Part shown: positions 49,835-58,845 of the stretch, piece by piece | How positions within the stretch are numbered: position 1 is the first letter of the stretch | Layout of the letters: each line of letters opens with the position of its first letter | Assembly: GCF_022899935.1 (NCBI RefSeq) | Contig: NZ_JALJCJ010000006.1 | Coordinates: 248,001-312,000, forward strand | DNA from: Shinella curvata | Lineage (GTDB): Bacteria > Pseudomonadota > Alphaproteobacteria > Rhizobiales > Rhizobiaceae | Length of the DNA stretch: 64,000 bases | Direction: 5' to 3' | Position numbers and translations under genes: made by a program | Notes under the pieces: model-generated | Database searches by the model: none | Told to the model about the DNA's origin: nothing | The model's input: the letters and a program-made list of their open reading frames with translations, nothing else

Positions 49835-50812
49835 TCAGACCTCCATATCAGCCGCAAGAGAGCGCACATCGGCGACGTAGCGTTTCAGGCGAGCGGCGTT
49901 GTCGGCAAGGTCCGGTCGGGCCGCCGCCCAGCCGATATAGGTGAGCCCGCGCAGGAGCAGGAAAAGCGGCAAATGCGTGAAATCCGCCTCAGCTTGCGGC
50001 CGGATGGCAGCATAGCCTTCAAGCAGTGCCTCCCGCAGTGCCGGATAGGATGGTTCGCGCCGGTTGCGCAGCAGCGCCGTCGCCAGATCGAACAGGCGAA
50101 AGCCGAAGCCGCAATCGTCGAAATCGATGAAGGCGACGGCGCCTTTGCGCACGAAGATGTTTTCGCGCACGATATCGGCATGGATCAGGCCGTAGTCGAG
50201 AGCGGGAGCGATGGCTGCGAGACGTGCGATCAGCGTTGCGCGCAGGGCCGTCAGATAGGTTCGATCCTCGTCAGACAGCACCGCGCAATCCCAGAACCGC
50301 CCCCAGAACGGTGTTTCTCCGAGCAGACCGTCGGCATCCCAGGCCGGGCGCTCGAAGCCCACCGGTTGGCGGAAGGCATCGGCCGCACCATGCAGTAGCG
50401 CGAGTTCCCGGCCGATGGAGCGGAAGATCGCCTGGAGATCGCGGCCTTCCTGTACCAGGGGAACACCGGTTTCACCCAACGGTTCGCCATCGATCCAACC
50501 GATGAGGTCGGCGTAATAGGGTCCGTCTCCGAAGGCGACGAGCAGGGCGCCGTTCGCAGCCGGGATCGGCTGCGGTACAGCGAGGCCCCGGTCGCGCAGG
50601 TTCGCCATGAAGGCGAGCTCCGAGGCAAGCGCCGCCTGGGAATGGTAGGCCGGGCGATGCAGACGAAGGGCCGCCGGATCGCCCCAGGCGAGCCTCACCT
50701 TGAAGACCGCGTTTTCGCGGTATTTGATCAGTTCCGGCACCTGCTCCGGCAGATCCCAATGGGCAAGAGCGGCGATCGCCCGTTGCGTCAGCATCTCCTC
50801 CATGCCGCTCAT
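49835..50812 (-). CDS. APH-type small-molecule kinase (hydroxylysine/homoserine kinase-like)
   Basis: A 325-residue protein of the aminoglycoside phosphotransferase fold, with the catalytic loop YGLIHADIVRENIFV and the metal-binding FIDFDDCGFGF. It ends a five-gene operon, 4 nt after a phospholyase-like aminotransferase gene. In eukaryotes a kinase of this branch (hydroxylysine kinase) makes the substrate of such a PLP enzyme, and the same pair is fused in some bacteria. Its substrate may therefore be a hydroxylated amine or amino acid; this is inference. Confidence 0.72.
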   Translation of the reverse strand: MSGMEEMLTQRAIAALAHWDLPEQVPELIKYRENAVFKVRLAWGDPAALRLHRPAYHSQAALASELAFMANLRDRGLAVPQPIPAANGALLVAFGDGPYYADLIGWIDGEPLGETGVPLVQEGRDLQAIFRSIGRELALLHGAADAFRQPVGFERPAWDADGLLGETPFWGRFWDCAVLSDEDRTYLTALRATLIARLAAIAPALDYGLIHADIVRENIFVRKGAVAFIDFDDCGFGFRLFDLATALLRNRREPSYPALREALLEGYAAIRPQAEADFTHLPLFLLLRGLTYIGWAAARPDLADNAARLKRYVADVRSLAADMEV

Positions 50813-50816
50813 CGGT

Positions 50817-52100
50817 TCAGAGCCCGCCCAGCACGTCGTCGAGTGTCGACAGCATCAGGTCGGCATTGTCCTTCGAGAAGGGCATGGGCGGGCGGATCTT
50901 CGTAGCATTCTGGTGAATGCCGAGCTTGCCCATCAGCACGCCGCGCTCGCGCATGCCGTTGATGACACGGGTGGCTATATCGGAGGCCGGCGTCTTCTCC
51001 GCCCGGTCGAGCACCAGCTCGGCGCCGAAAAACAGGCCGGAGCCGCGCACATTTCCGATCAGCGCATGCTTTTCCGCGAGATTTTGCAGGCCCTGTCGCG
51101 CATAGGCACCGACGTCGAGCGCATTGGCCTGAAGCTTCTCGTCTTCCAGCACATCGAGAACGGCCAAGGCCGCCGCGCAGGAAACCGGGTTGCCGCCGAA
51201 GGTGTTGAAATAGCGAAACGCCTTACGGAAGGCATTCAAGGTCTCGGAATTCGCAACGACCCCGCCGACCGGATGGCCATTACCCATCGGCTTACCGAGC
51301 GTGACGACATCGGGAGCGATGCCTGCCTTCTGATGGCCCCACATATGGGTGCCGGTGCGGCCGAAACCGGGCTGCACCTCGTCGCAGATGACGAGGCCGC
51401 CGGCCCTGCGCACCGCCGCCACGGCTGGCACAAGGAAGTTTTCGGGCAGGTCGGGAAAGCCTTCATTGGCAAAGAACGGATCGATGATCAGCGCGGAAAA
51501 GCCGAAGGGGCTCTCCTGCAGGGAGGCGATGGCCTCCTCCACCTTCGCCGCCCAGGCCGCTGCGAACGCAGCCCCGCCCTCGCCGCCGAGCGGACGATAG
51601 GCATCGGGCGCCGGCACGTGGCGGACATGGCCACCGTAACCGCCGACCGGCGGCATACGCGTTGAAAGCTGCGACACCGCGGTCGTGTTGCCGTGATAGG
51701 TGAAGTCGGTGGCGATGACGCCCGTCTTGCCGGTCACGGCCTGCGCCATGCGCAGCGCGACATCGTTCGCCTCGCTGCCGGTGCAGGTGAGGATCGCGGT
51801 ATCGAGGCTCTCGTCGAAGGTCGCGGTCAGGCGCTCGACATAGTCGAGAATGCCCTCGTGCAGGTAGCGGGTATGGGTGTTCAGCGTCGAGGCCTGCCGG
51901 CAGATCGCCTCCACCACGCGCGGATGACAATGGCCGACATGCGGCACGTTGTTGTAGCAGTCGAGATACTTTTTCCCGTCCGCATCCCACAGCCAGACAC
52001 CCTCGCCCTTCACCAGATGGACCGGATCCTCGTAGAAGAGCGACATGTTGCGGCCGAGCAGTTTTTCGCGCCGCGCGCGCAGAGCTTCCTCGCCCGCCAT
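50817..52100 (-). CDS. Class III PLP enzyme, AGXT2L/phospholyase-like aminotransferase
   Basis: A 427-residue class III aminotransferase-fold enzyme. LDCYNNVPHVGHCHPRVVEA near the N terminus is the segment typical of the AGXT2L (ethanolamine-phosphate or phosphohydroxylysine phospholyase) branch; CTGSEANDVALR binds cofactor, and ICDEVQPGFGRTG precedes the catalytic Lys in TLGKPMGNGHPVGGVV. It starts 1 nt after the previous gene's stop. With the kinase next to it, a two-step removal of a hydroxyl as phosphate is possible. A plain aminotransferase role is the alternative. Confidence 0.78.
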   Translation of the reverse strand: MAGEEALRARREKLLGRNMSLFYEDPVHLVKGEGVWLWDADGKKYLDCYNNVPHVGHCHPRVVEAICRQASTLNTHTRYLHEGILDYVERLTATFDESLDTAILTCTGSEANDVALRMAQAVTGKTGVIATDFTYHGNTTAVSQLSTRMPPVGGYGGHVRHVPAPDAYRPLGGEGGAAFAAAWAAKVEEAIASLQESPFGFSALIIDPFFANEGFPDLPENFLVPAVAAVRRAGGLVICDEVQPGFGRTGTHMWGHQKAGIAPDVVTLGKPMGNGHPVGGVVANSETLNAFRKAFRYFNTFGGNPVSCAAALAVLDVLEDEKLQANALDVGAYARQGLQNLAEKHALIGNVRGSGLFFGAELVLDRAEKTPASDIATRVINGMRERGVLMGKLGIHQNATKIRPPMPFSKDNADLMLSTLDDVLGGL

Positions 52101-52101
52101 C

Positions 52102-53460
52102 TTATTTGCCTTCCGCAGCACTAAGGCCTTCGTCCAGCGCCGAGACGATCTTCTGGACGTCAGCGGCGGTGATGATGAGCGGCGGCGAGATGATGACGTT
52201 GGACCCCGAGGTGCGAACCATGACACCGGCCTCATAGGCCGTGTCATAGACCTTCTGCACCACGTCCTTGGCCGCGCCGCTCTTCTTGGCGCGATCCGAA
52301 ACGAGCTCCAGCGCCGCCATCAGGCCGCGGCCTCTGATGTCACCGACCAGTTCATGCTTTGCCTTCAGGCCTTCGAGGCCGGCCATCAGCTCGACGCCGC
52401 GGGCGGCGGCGTTGGCGGCCGTGTTGACCCTGGCGGTTTCCTTCAGCGTCGCAAGAGCGGCGGCGGCACCGACCGGGTGGCCGGAATAGGTATAGCCGTG
52501 GCCGATAGCGCCAAACGAGTCCTTGTTGCTTTCGAAGGCGGTGGCGACCTTGTCGGAAATCATCACGGCGCCGAAGGGGAAGTAGCCGTTGGTGATAGCC
52601 TTGGCGGTCGTCATCATGTCGGGCTTGACGCCCCACCCGCGCGAGCCGGTCCAGGCGCCGGTGCGGCCGAAGGCGGTGATGACCTCGTCGGCGATCAGCA
52701 GAATGCCGTGCTTGTCGCAGATGGCGCGCATCAGCGGCATGAAGGTCTCGTGCGGCACGATAACGCCGCCGGCACCCAGAACCGGCTCCATGATAAAGGC
52801 GGCGATGGTATCGGCGCCCTGGAAAGCCACCTCATCCTCAAACTGGCGGGCAATCGCCTGCGCGATTTCGGCCGGATCGGTCGTGTTGAAGGGATTGCGG
52901 TAGGGGAAGGGTGCGGCAAGGTGGAAGACGCCGGGCAGCAGCGGCTCGTAGTTGCGGCGGAAATTGGCGTTGCCGTTGACCGAGGCGCCGCCGAAATGCG
53001 TGCCGTGATAGCCCTTCTTCAGCGCGACGAATTTCGTGCGCTCCGGCTGGCCGTTGATCTTGTGGTACTGGCGGGCGAGCCTGAGCGCCGTCTCCACCGA
53101 ATCCGAACCACCCGAGGTGAAGAAGGACCGCGTCAGCCCGTCTTCCTTGAAGAACTCGGCAAGCTCATAAGACAGTTCGATCAGTGGCGAATTGGTCGTG
53201 CCGCGGAAGGTGGAATAGTAGGGCAGCGCGTCGAGCTGGTCGCGGATCGCCTGCTTCACCGGCTCGCAGGAATAGCCGAGATTGACGTTCCACAGGCCGC
53301 CGACGGCATCCAACACCGTCTTGCCGTGGATATCCACCACCTCGACGCCCGCGCCGCCATTGATGATGCGCGGCGGCTTGGCCTGCATTTCGGCAGGGTG
53401 CGCCATCGGGTGCCAGAGATGGCGGGCGTTGTTTTCGATCAGGAAATTGGAATCGCGCAT
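52102..53460 (-). CDS. Class III omega-aminotransferase
   Basis: A 452-residue class III aminotransferase with HLWHPMAHPAEM at the start, the cofactor site SGGSDSVETALRLAR and the catalytic Lys in TTAKAITNGYFPFGAV. It resembles omega-amino-acid or polyamine:pyruvate aminotransferases that convert a primary amine to an aldehyde. Third gene of the operon. The amine is unknown; dopamine or tyramine-like amines are possible given the divergent aromatic genes. Confidence 0.82.
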   Translation of the reverse strand: MRDSNFLIENNARHLWHPMAHPAEMQAKPPRIINGGAGVEVVDIHGKTVLDAVGGLWNVNLGYSCEPVKQAIRDQLDALPYYSTFRGTTNSPLIELSYELAEFFKEDGLTRSFFTSGGSDSVETALRLARQYHKINGQPERTKFVALKKGYHGTHFGGASVNGNANFRRNYEPLLPGVFHLAAPFPYRNPFNTTDPAEIAQAIARQFEDEVAFQGADTIAAFIMEPVLGAGGVIVPHETFMPLMRAICDKHGILLIADEVITAFGRTGAWTGSRGWGVKPDMMTTAKAITNGYFPFGAVMISDKVATAFESNKDSFGAIGHGYTYSGHPVGAAAALATLKETARVNTAANAAARGVELMAGLEGLKAKHELVGDIRGRGLMAALELVSDRAKKSGAAKDVVQKVYDTAYEAGVMVRTSGSNVIISPPLIITAADVQKIVSALDEGLSAAEGK

Positions 53461-53472
53461 GGGGATATCCTT

Positions 53473-54117
53473 TCAGAGTCCAAGCATTGTCAGCGCCTGC
53501 GCATAGGATTGCGCGGGCTGGAGCACGTCGAAATGCACATAGGGGAGGTTCACGGCGGCCGCACCCTCGATGTTCTTCAACTGGTCATCGACGAACACGC
53601 AGTCGGCGCGGTCGATGCCGACCTCGGCGATCACCTGTTCATAGGCCCGCGGATCGGGCTTCAGGATCTTCGTATAGGTGGCGTCGACAATGACGTCGAA
53701 AAGCTCGATCAGCGGGAAGCGCTTGCGAAACTCGACGCCATAGAACAGGTCCAGTTCGTTGGAGAGGATGGCAAGCTTCAACCCGGCCTCCTTCGCCTTC
53801 AGGATCGCGTCGCGCGCTTCAGGACGCAGCACCAGTTCGGCATCCGCGCCGCGGGCGCGCTGAACGAAGGTCTTCATATCCGCCCAGTCTTCACCGAGCA
53901 TCGCGCCAACCTCACGGGTGCGGGTCATCCAGTAGTCGCGCTCGGTGATCTCACGTGCCTGCATCGACACCCAGAGCGGGTCGGTCGAGGGATCGAACGG
54001 ACCACGCCAGGTCAGGGTGCCGGCAGGCAGGCCAAGCGCGCGTTCGGTGATGTCATGCGTCTCGAACAGAGTGCGGGTGACCACGCCACCGAAATCGAGG
54101 ATCAATGCCTTGGTCAT
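53473..54117 (-). CDS. HAD-family hydrolase
   Basis: A 214-residue HAD hydrolase. Motif I is LILDFGGVVTRTL; here the usual DxDxT/V nucleophile pattern is DFGGV, seen in the haloacid dehalogenase/epoxide-hydrolase-N-like branch. Motif II is AILSNELDLFYG and the final acidic motif is CVFVDDQLKNIEGA. It may remove phosphate from an operon intermediate. Coupled to the UPF0261 gene by an ATGA overlap. Confidence 0.8.
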   Translation of the reverse strand: MTKALILDFGGVVTRTLFETHDITERALGLPAGTLTWRGPFDPSTDPLWVSMQAREITERDYWMTRTREVGAMLGEDWADMKTFVQRARGADAELVLRPEARDAILKAKEAGLKLAILSNELDLFYGVEFRKRFPLIELFDVIVDATYTKILKPDPRAYEQVIAEVGIDRADCVFVDDQLKNIEGAAAVNLPYVHFDVLQPAQSYAQALTMLGL

Positions 54118-55373
54118 GATGCGTTCCGGCCTTTTACGATGATGCCCTCTGCGACCCAGCGGTCGAAGACTTCCAAAGCCTTCACCGCAAAATCCGGGGC
54201 GTTAATATGCGCATCCACTTCCTCGAAGGTGACGCTTGCCGGCATGGCCTTGCGCATAGCGTCGAGGAAGGCTTCGAGGGCGGCGGGCTCGTGCAGCGGC
54301 TCACCCTCCTGGTCCCATTCCTGAATGCCTTGCATTGGCAGGAGGAAGGCGACCGGGGCCACGGCGCCGGCCATCTTGCCGGCAACCACGCGGGCGACAT
54401 CGCGGCGCTGCTCCGGCGAGACGGTGACGGAAGCGATCAGCCGGTTGTGAGCATGGAACGGACGACCGGCGAAGCGCGCTGGCGTGTCCTGCCAGGCGGG
54501 CATGTCCACCATATCGACCGCACCGGGCGCGACGATCTGCGGGATACCGGCGCGGCCGGCATTTTCCAGGCGGTCGGGACCTGACGTGACGACGGAGCCG
54601 TTTTCCGCATTGGTGACTTCCTGGATGCAGAAATCGAAGACGGCGGCAAAGCCCCGGTCCGCGGCCACGGCCTCATAGGCGCGGCCACCCATGCCGGTTG
54701 AGTGGAAGACAGCGACGTCATAACCGCGCTTTTCCAGCTCGGGCTTCAGGAATTTCATATATTTGAGGCAGGAGGACCCAAGCGAGGTCATGCCGATCAG
54801 CGGGCGCGCGCGGTCCGGCCGTTCGGCCGCCTTCGCCGCGCCGACGACCGCACCGCAGGCCTGCGACAGCACCGCCCGGCAGATCGGGTTCAGCCCGTAG
54901 AGCCCGCCGGCCCACAGGATCATCATCAGGTCGGGCGCGATGCGCTCCGGCGGCAGGAGATGGGAATAGGCGATGGTGGAGACGATGAATTTCGGCACGC
55001 CGAGCGGCAGCACGGCGGCGACATCAAGCGCGAGATCCGTGCCGAGCGAACCGCCGAGCGCGATCATGCCGTCGACCTCGCCGGCCTCCGAAAGCTCGCG
55101 CACCAGCGCGGCAGCGCCCTTCGCCATCAGGGACATGGCAGTGTTTTCGTCGCCGCTGTCGATGATATTCTGAATGCTCGTGCCCGCGGCCCTGGCGATA
55201 TCATGCTTGGAATGACCGGGCACATAGGGCGGCTCGCCGAGCACGCTGACATCGACCATGACGGGAACGCCGCCGGCCGTGCCGATAATCTCGGCCATGA
55301 ACAGCAATTCCTCGCTCTTGGTGTCGCCGGTACCGATCACCACAATCTTCGGCGGACGGGCGCTCAGGCTCAT
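54114..55373 (-). CDS. UPF0261/Tm-1-like ATP-binding domain protein
   Basis: A 419-residue UPF0261 protein (KIVVIGTGDTKSEELLFMAE start; MIALGGSLGTDLALDVAAVLPLG split around the glycine loop). The family shares a domain with the plant Tm-1 resistance protein and binds ATP, but its bacterial role is unknown. It is the first gene of the operon, with AAGGAGGAA 9 nt before the ATG; an in-frame extension to 55418 is less likely. The divergent partner is hpaD. Confidence 0.78.
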   Translation of the reverse strand: MSLSARPPKIVVIGTGDTKSEELLFMAEIIGTAGGVPVMVDVSVLGEPPYVPGHSKHDIARAAGTSIQNIIDSGDENTAMSLMAKGAAALVRELSEAGEVDGMIALGGSLGTDLALDVAAVLPLGVPKFIVSTIAYSHLLPPERIAPDLMMILWAGGLYGLNPICRAVLSQACGAVVGAAKAAERPDRARPLIGMTSLGSSCLKYMKFLKPELEKRGYDVAVFHSTGMGGRAYEAVAADRGFAAVFDFCIQEVTNAENGSVVTSGPDRLENAGRAGIPQIVAPGAVDMVDMPAWQDTPARFAGRPFHAHNRLIASVTVSPEQRRDVARVVAGKMAGAVAPVAFLLPMQGIQEWDQEGEPLHEPAALEAFLDAMRKAMPASVTFEEVDAHINAPDFAVKALEVFDRWVAEGIIVKGRNAS

Positions 55374-55481
55374 CAACCATTCCTCCTTGTTGCTGGCAGG
55401 CCATGCCGGGACATCCATTCGGTTCTCCCGGCATCAAGCCCACTCCGCCTGCCCACCCCTCCGGCGGCACAGACAGATTAC

Positions 55482-55497
55482 TTAACATGCGAATTAA
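55482..55497. promoter_or_regulatory. TTAAC-type site 1, UPF0261 operon promoter
   Basis: TTAACATGCGAATTAA shares its first eight bases with the perfect palindrome at 56624-56635. It is 109 bp before the UPF0261 start. Candidate MarR (HpaR) operator. Confidence 0.45.
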
Positions 55498-55581
55498 TCT
55501 GGCAAGAAACGAAACGCATTGCAAGTCTATATTTGAAGCATTGGTTCACTTATTGAACCGAAACGCCCAGCCGCTTGATAC

Positions 55582-55593
55582 TTAACGTGTTTA
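55582..55593. promoter_or_regulatory. TTAAC-type site 2, hpaD promoter
   Basis: TTAACGTGTTTA matches the palindrome TTAACATGTTAA at 10 of 12 positions and lies about 76 bp before the hpaD start. Together with site 1 it would let one regulator cover both divergent promoters. Confidence 0.45.
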
Positions 55594-55668
55594 GTATTTG
55601 ATCTGAATCAACGTGCGCATCTCCACCCCGGCTATCCTTTTCCCACACGGCCAACGGAGGAGAAAGCC

Positions 55669-56520
55669 ATGGGTACCCTGTCGCTCGCAGCCAAGATCAC
55701 GCATGTTCCATCCATGTTCATTTCCGAAATGCCAGGCCCCAACCACGGTTGCCGGCAGGCGGCGATCAACGGGCTGAAGGAGATCGGCCGGCGCTGCGAT
55801 GCGGCGGACGTCGATACGATCGTCGTCTTCGACACGCACTGGCTGGTCAACACGGCCTATCACATCAATGCCCGCGACCGGTACAAGGGCGTCTATACCA
55901 GCAACGAGTTCCCCCATTTCATTCAGGACCTCGCCTACGACTATCGCGGCGCGCCCGAGCTCGGCGACGACATCGCCCGGCGCGTCACCGCCGACGGCAT
56001 CCGCATGATGGCGCATCATGTCGATACGCTGGAACTGGAATATGGCACGCTGGTGCCGATGCGCTACATCAATGCCGACGGCCGCTTCCGGGTGCTGTCG
56101 ATTGCCGCCTGGTGCCCATGGCACGAGATGGAGGAGAGCTTTCGCATCGGCCGCGCGGTGTGCGAGGCAATTGAGGCCAGCAAGTGCAACGCCGCCATCC
56201 TCGCCAGCGGCTCGCTCTCGCACCGCATCCACGACAACAACGCGGCCCTGGCCGGCATCCACACCATCTCGGACGAATTCTACAGGCAGGTGGACCTGCG
56301 TGTGCTCGAGCTCTGGCAGAGCGGCCGCAACGCGGATTTCGTGAAGATGCTGCCGCTCTATTCCAGGCTCTGCCACGGCGAGGGCTTCATGCACGACACC
56401 GCCATGCTTTTCGGCGCGCTCGGCGGCGACCACTATGCCGGCCGCGCCGAAATCCTGACGGATTATTTCACCTCGTCCGGCACGGGCCAGGTGAACGCCG
56501 TTTTTCCGCTCGCGGCCTGA
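55669..56520 (+). CDS. hpaD: 3,4-dihydroxyphenylacetate 2,3-dioxygenase (class III extradiol)
   Basis: A 283-residue LigB/DODA-type Fe(II) extradiol dioxygenase. VVFDTHWLVNTAYHIN carries one metal-site histidine region, and the ILASGSLSHRIHDNN segment another, as in HpaD. It opens the ring of homoprotocatechuate. AGGAGAAAGCC precedes the ATG. An HpaR-like regulator lies 1.7 kb away, but the later hpa genes (EFGHI) are not in the window. A related pyridinediol or mimosine-type dioxygenase is the alternative. Confidence 0.82.
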   Translation: MGTLSLAAKITHVPSMFISEMPGPNHGCRQAAINGLKEIGRRCDAADVDTIVVFDTHWLVNTAYHINARDRYKGVYTSNEFPHFIQDLAYDYRGAPELGDDIARRVTADGIRMMAHHVDTLELEYGTLVPMRYINADGRFRVLSIAAWCPWHEMEESFRIGRAVCEAIEASKCNAAILASGSLSHRIHDNNAALAGIHTISDEFYRQVDLRVLELWQSGRNADFVKMLPLYSRLCHGEGFMHDTAMLFGALGGDHYAGRAEILTDYFTSSGTGQVNAVFPLAA

Positions 56521-56623
56521 CGGCGCGCGACGCATCGCGACTGGCCTGCGGAAACACAGGCCAGTCGAAGTCTGCCGCGGATATCTTGCACTGTCCCCTC
56601 CCCTTGACATCCACGCTATATTT

Positions 56624-56635
56624 TTAACATGTTAA
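56624..56635. promoter_or_regulatory. TTAAC-type site 3, decarboxylase promoter
   Basis: TTAACATGTTAA is a perfect 12-bp palindrome, 83 bp before the decarboxylase start, followed by another TTAA. The shape fits a MarR-family operator. It is the best copy of the three. Confidence 0.55.
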
Positions 56636-56717
56636 TTAATAATCCCTCGACGAAGATCTGGGGCATTGCAATTGCGCATCCAACCGCCGAGAAAGGCAAC
56701 CGGACAGGGAGTGAGAC

Positions 56718-58124
56718 ATGGACAGCGAAGAATTCCGTCAGTGGTCGCGAACGGTGGCCGATTGGGGTGCCGATTATCGTGCCGGCCTGCGTGAGCGGCC
56801 GGTCCGCGCGCAGACCAAGCCGGGCGACATCATCCGGCAGATCGCCGATGCCGCGCCTGAGGCCGGCGAGGCGATGGAGGCGATCTTCGCCGATTTCGAG
56901 CGCATCATTCCCGATGGCCTCACCCATTGGCAGCACCCGCGCTTCTTCGCCTATTTCCCGGCCAATGCAGCGCCGGTCTCGGTGATCGCCGATTACCTCG
57001 TCACCTCGGTCGCCGCCCAGTGCATGCTGTGGCAGACCTCCCCCGCCGCCACCGAACTGGAAACCCGCGTCGTCGACTGGCTGCGCCAGGCGATGGGCCT
57101 GCCGGACGGTTTTTCCGGCGTCATCCAGGATTCCGCCTCCACCGCAACGCTCGCCGCCGTCCTCGTGATGCGCGAAAAGGCGCTCGGCTGGAAGGGCAAC
57201 AGCGAGGGGCTCGCCGCGCACAAGGCGGTGCGTGTCTACGCTTCCAAGCAGGTGCATACCTCCATCGACCGGGCGATCTGGATTGCCGGCATCGGCGAGG
57301 CGAACCTCGTGCGCATCCCGACCAAGGGGCCGCTCAACGGCATGGATCCGGAAGCGCTCGACGCCGCCATCAAGGCCGATCTGGCCGCCGGGCATATCCC
57401 GGCCGGCGTCATCGCCTGCACCGGCGGCACGTCGATCGGCGCCTGCGACCCGATCCGCGATGTCGCGGCCGTCGTCAAGGCGCATGGCATTTACCTGCAT
57501 GTCGATGCCGCCTGGGCGGGTTCGGCAATGATCTGCCCGGAATTCCGCATGCTCTGGGACGGCGTCGAGGAGGCCGATTCGATCGTCTTCAACCCGCACA
57601 AATGGCTCGGCGCCAATTTCGACTGCTCGGTGCAGTTCATCAAGAGCCCCGAGGATCAGGTGCGCACGCTTGCCATCCAGCCGGAATATCTCAAGACCCA
57701 CGGCCATGACGGCATCATCAACTATTCCGAATGGTCCGTGCCGCTCGGCCGCCGGTTCCGCGCGCTGAAACTGTGGTTCCTCATGCGCTATCACGGGCTG
57801 GAAGGCCTGCGCACGATGATCCGCAACCATGTCGCCTGGTCGGAGGAACTGGCGGAGCGCTTGTCGAAGGAGCCGGATTTCGAGATCGTCAGCGCGCCGG
57901 TCCTGTCGCTGTTCTCCTTCCGCCACACGGGCGGCGCGGATGCCGACCAGCACAATATCGCGCTCACCAATGCCATCAACGACGACGGCCGCATCTATCT
58001 GACGCAGACGCGTGTGGACGGCCGCATCGCCATCCGCTTCCAGGCCGGCCAGTTCGAGATGACGCGCGACGACGCGGACACGGCTTTCACCGTGATTACC
58101 GAAATCGCCCGCGCAATGAAATGA
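56718..58124 (+). CDS. Aromatic L-amino acid decarboxylase (PLP group II)
   Basis: A 468-residue group II decarboxylase, normal length. HWQHPRFFAYFPAN near residue 75, YLHVDAAWAGSAMICPE (PLP-binding Asp) and NPHKWLGANFDCS (Schiff-base Lys) are all intact. It removes CO2 from Tyr, DOPA, Phe or Trp. The start lies 12 nt after a GGAG-like stretch and well after the palindrome. With HpaD beside it, DOPA or tyrosine is the attractive substrate. It converges on the hpaR-like gene. Confidence 0.88.
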   Translation: MDSEEFRQWSRTVADWGADYRAGLRERPVRAQTKPGDIIRQIADAAPEAGEAMEAIFADFERIIPDGLTHWQHPRFFAYFPANAAPVSVIADYLVTSVAAQCMLWQTSPAATELETRVVDWLRQAMGLPDGFSGVIQDSASTATLAAVLVMREKALGWKGNSEGLAAHKAVRVYASKQVHTSIDRAIWIAGIGEANLVRIPTKGPLNGMDPEALDAAIKADLAAGHIPAGVIACTGGTSIGACDPIRDVAAVVKAHGIYLHVDAAWAGSAMICPEFRMLWDGVEEADSIVFNPHKWLGANFDCSVQFIKSPEDQVRTLAIQPEYLKTHGHDGIINYSEWSVPLGRRFRALKLWFLMRYHGLEGLRTMIRNHVAWSEELAERLSKEPDFEIVSAPVLSLFSFRHTGGADADQHNIALTNAINDDGRIYLTQTRVDGRIAIRFQAGQFEMTRDDADTAFTVITEIARAMK

Positions 58125-58129
58125 AACGA

Positions 58130-58206
58130 TAGACTCTGTCAGGTTCATTTGTTTTCGTTTGTCTTTTCGGGAAAACCGGTTCCCACTTTTCCCTGACAAA
58201 CTCTAG
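58130..58206. repeat. Rhizobial-type extragenic repeat
   Basis: The gap between two converging genes holds GGGAAAACCGGTTCCCACTT, a sequence I recognise as common between genes in Rhizobiaceae. Its ends form an imperfect inverted repeat (TAGACTCTGTCAGG at 58130 against CCCTGACAAACTCTA). It may act as a bidirectional terminator. Only one copy is in this window. Confidence 0.55.
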
Positions 58207-58214
58207 CGGCGGGG

Positions 58215-58715
58215 TTATTCCTCGCTGCCCGCCTTGCCCTCGAGCTTGAGGGCCGCCAACTCCTCAAGCATGTCGAGCAGCTGCTCGACCCGCTCGCCGC
58301 CGAAGCGCGCATCGAGATCCGCATAGACGCGGCGCGAATCCGGCATCACCTCGTCGATGACCGCCTGCCCCGCCGGCTCGAGCCTGAGCAGCACGCGGCG
58401 GCCGTCGGCCTTGTCCTTGTGGCGGCTGATGAAACCGCGCTCCTCCAGCGAGCGCAGCATGCGCGTCAAGCTCGGCGCCAGGATGAAGGCCTTCTCTGCC
58501 ACTTCCGTCGCATCGAGCAGGCCGGCATCCGACAGCGTGCGCAGCACGCGCCATTGCTGCTCGGTCACGTCGTGATCGGCGAGAATCGGCCGGAAATGGC
58601 TCATGACGGCTTCCCGTGCCTTGAGAAGGCCGATTGCCAGCGACCGCCGGCGTTCGCGCCGCGGCTTGTCCGTCGTGTTGGGGGTCGTCATGTCCACTGA
58701 GGCATCCTTCGTCAT
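58215..58715 (-). CDS. hpaR: MarR-family regulator, HpaR-like
   Basis: A 166-residue MarR regulator of the homoprotocatechuate type: RRSLAIGLLKAREAVMSHFR, then the winged helix (LLDATEVAEKAFILAPSLTRML; wing SRHKDKADGRRVLLRL) and an acidic C terminus. It likely represses hpaD and linked genes until an aromatic acid binds. I chose the ATG with AGAGG 6 nt upstream; one eight codons later is possible. It is divergent from the FAH gene. No copy of the TTAACATG palindrome was seen at its own promoter. Confidence 0.8.
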   Translation of the reverse strand: MTKDASVDMTTPNTTDKPRRERRRSLAIGLLKAREAVMSHFRPILADHDVTEQQWRVLRTLSDAGLLDATEVAEKAFILAPSLTRMLRSLEERGFISRHKDKADGRRVLLRLEPAGQAVIDEVMPDSRRVYADLDARFGGERVEQLLDMLEELAALKLEGKAGSEE

Positions 58716-58845
58716 TCTGCCTCTATCCGCGATTTTTAGAGTTCGCGCAATCGCAAGCCAGTATAGGGCAAGACGAACGGGTCGATTGCCGCCGGGCGCC
58801 ATGCTACCGTCCGCTGCAAATCAGCGTCTCGAAAGTGCAGCCGTC

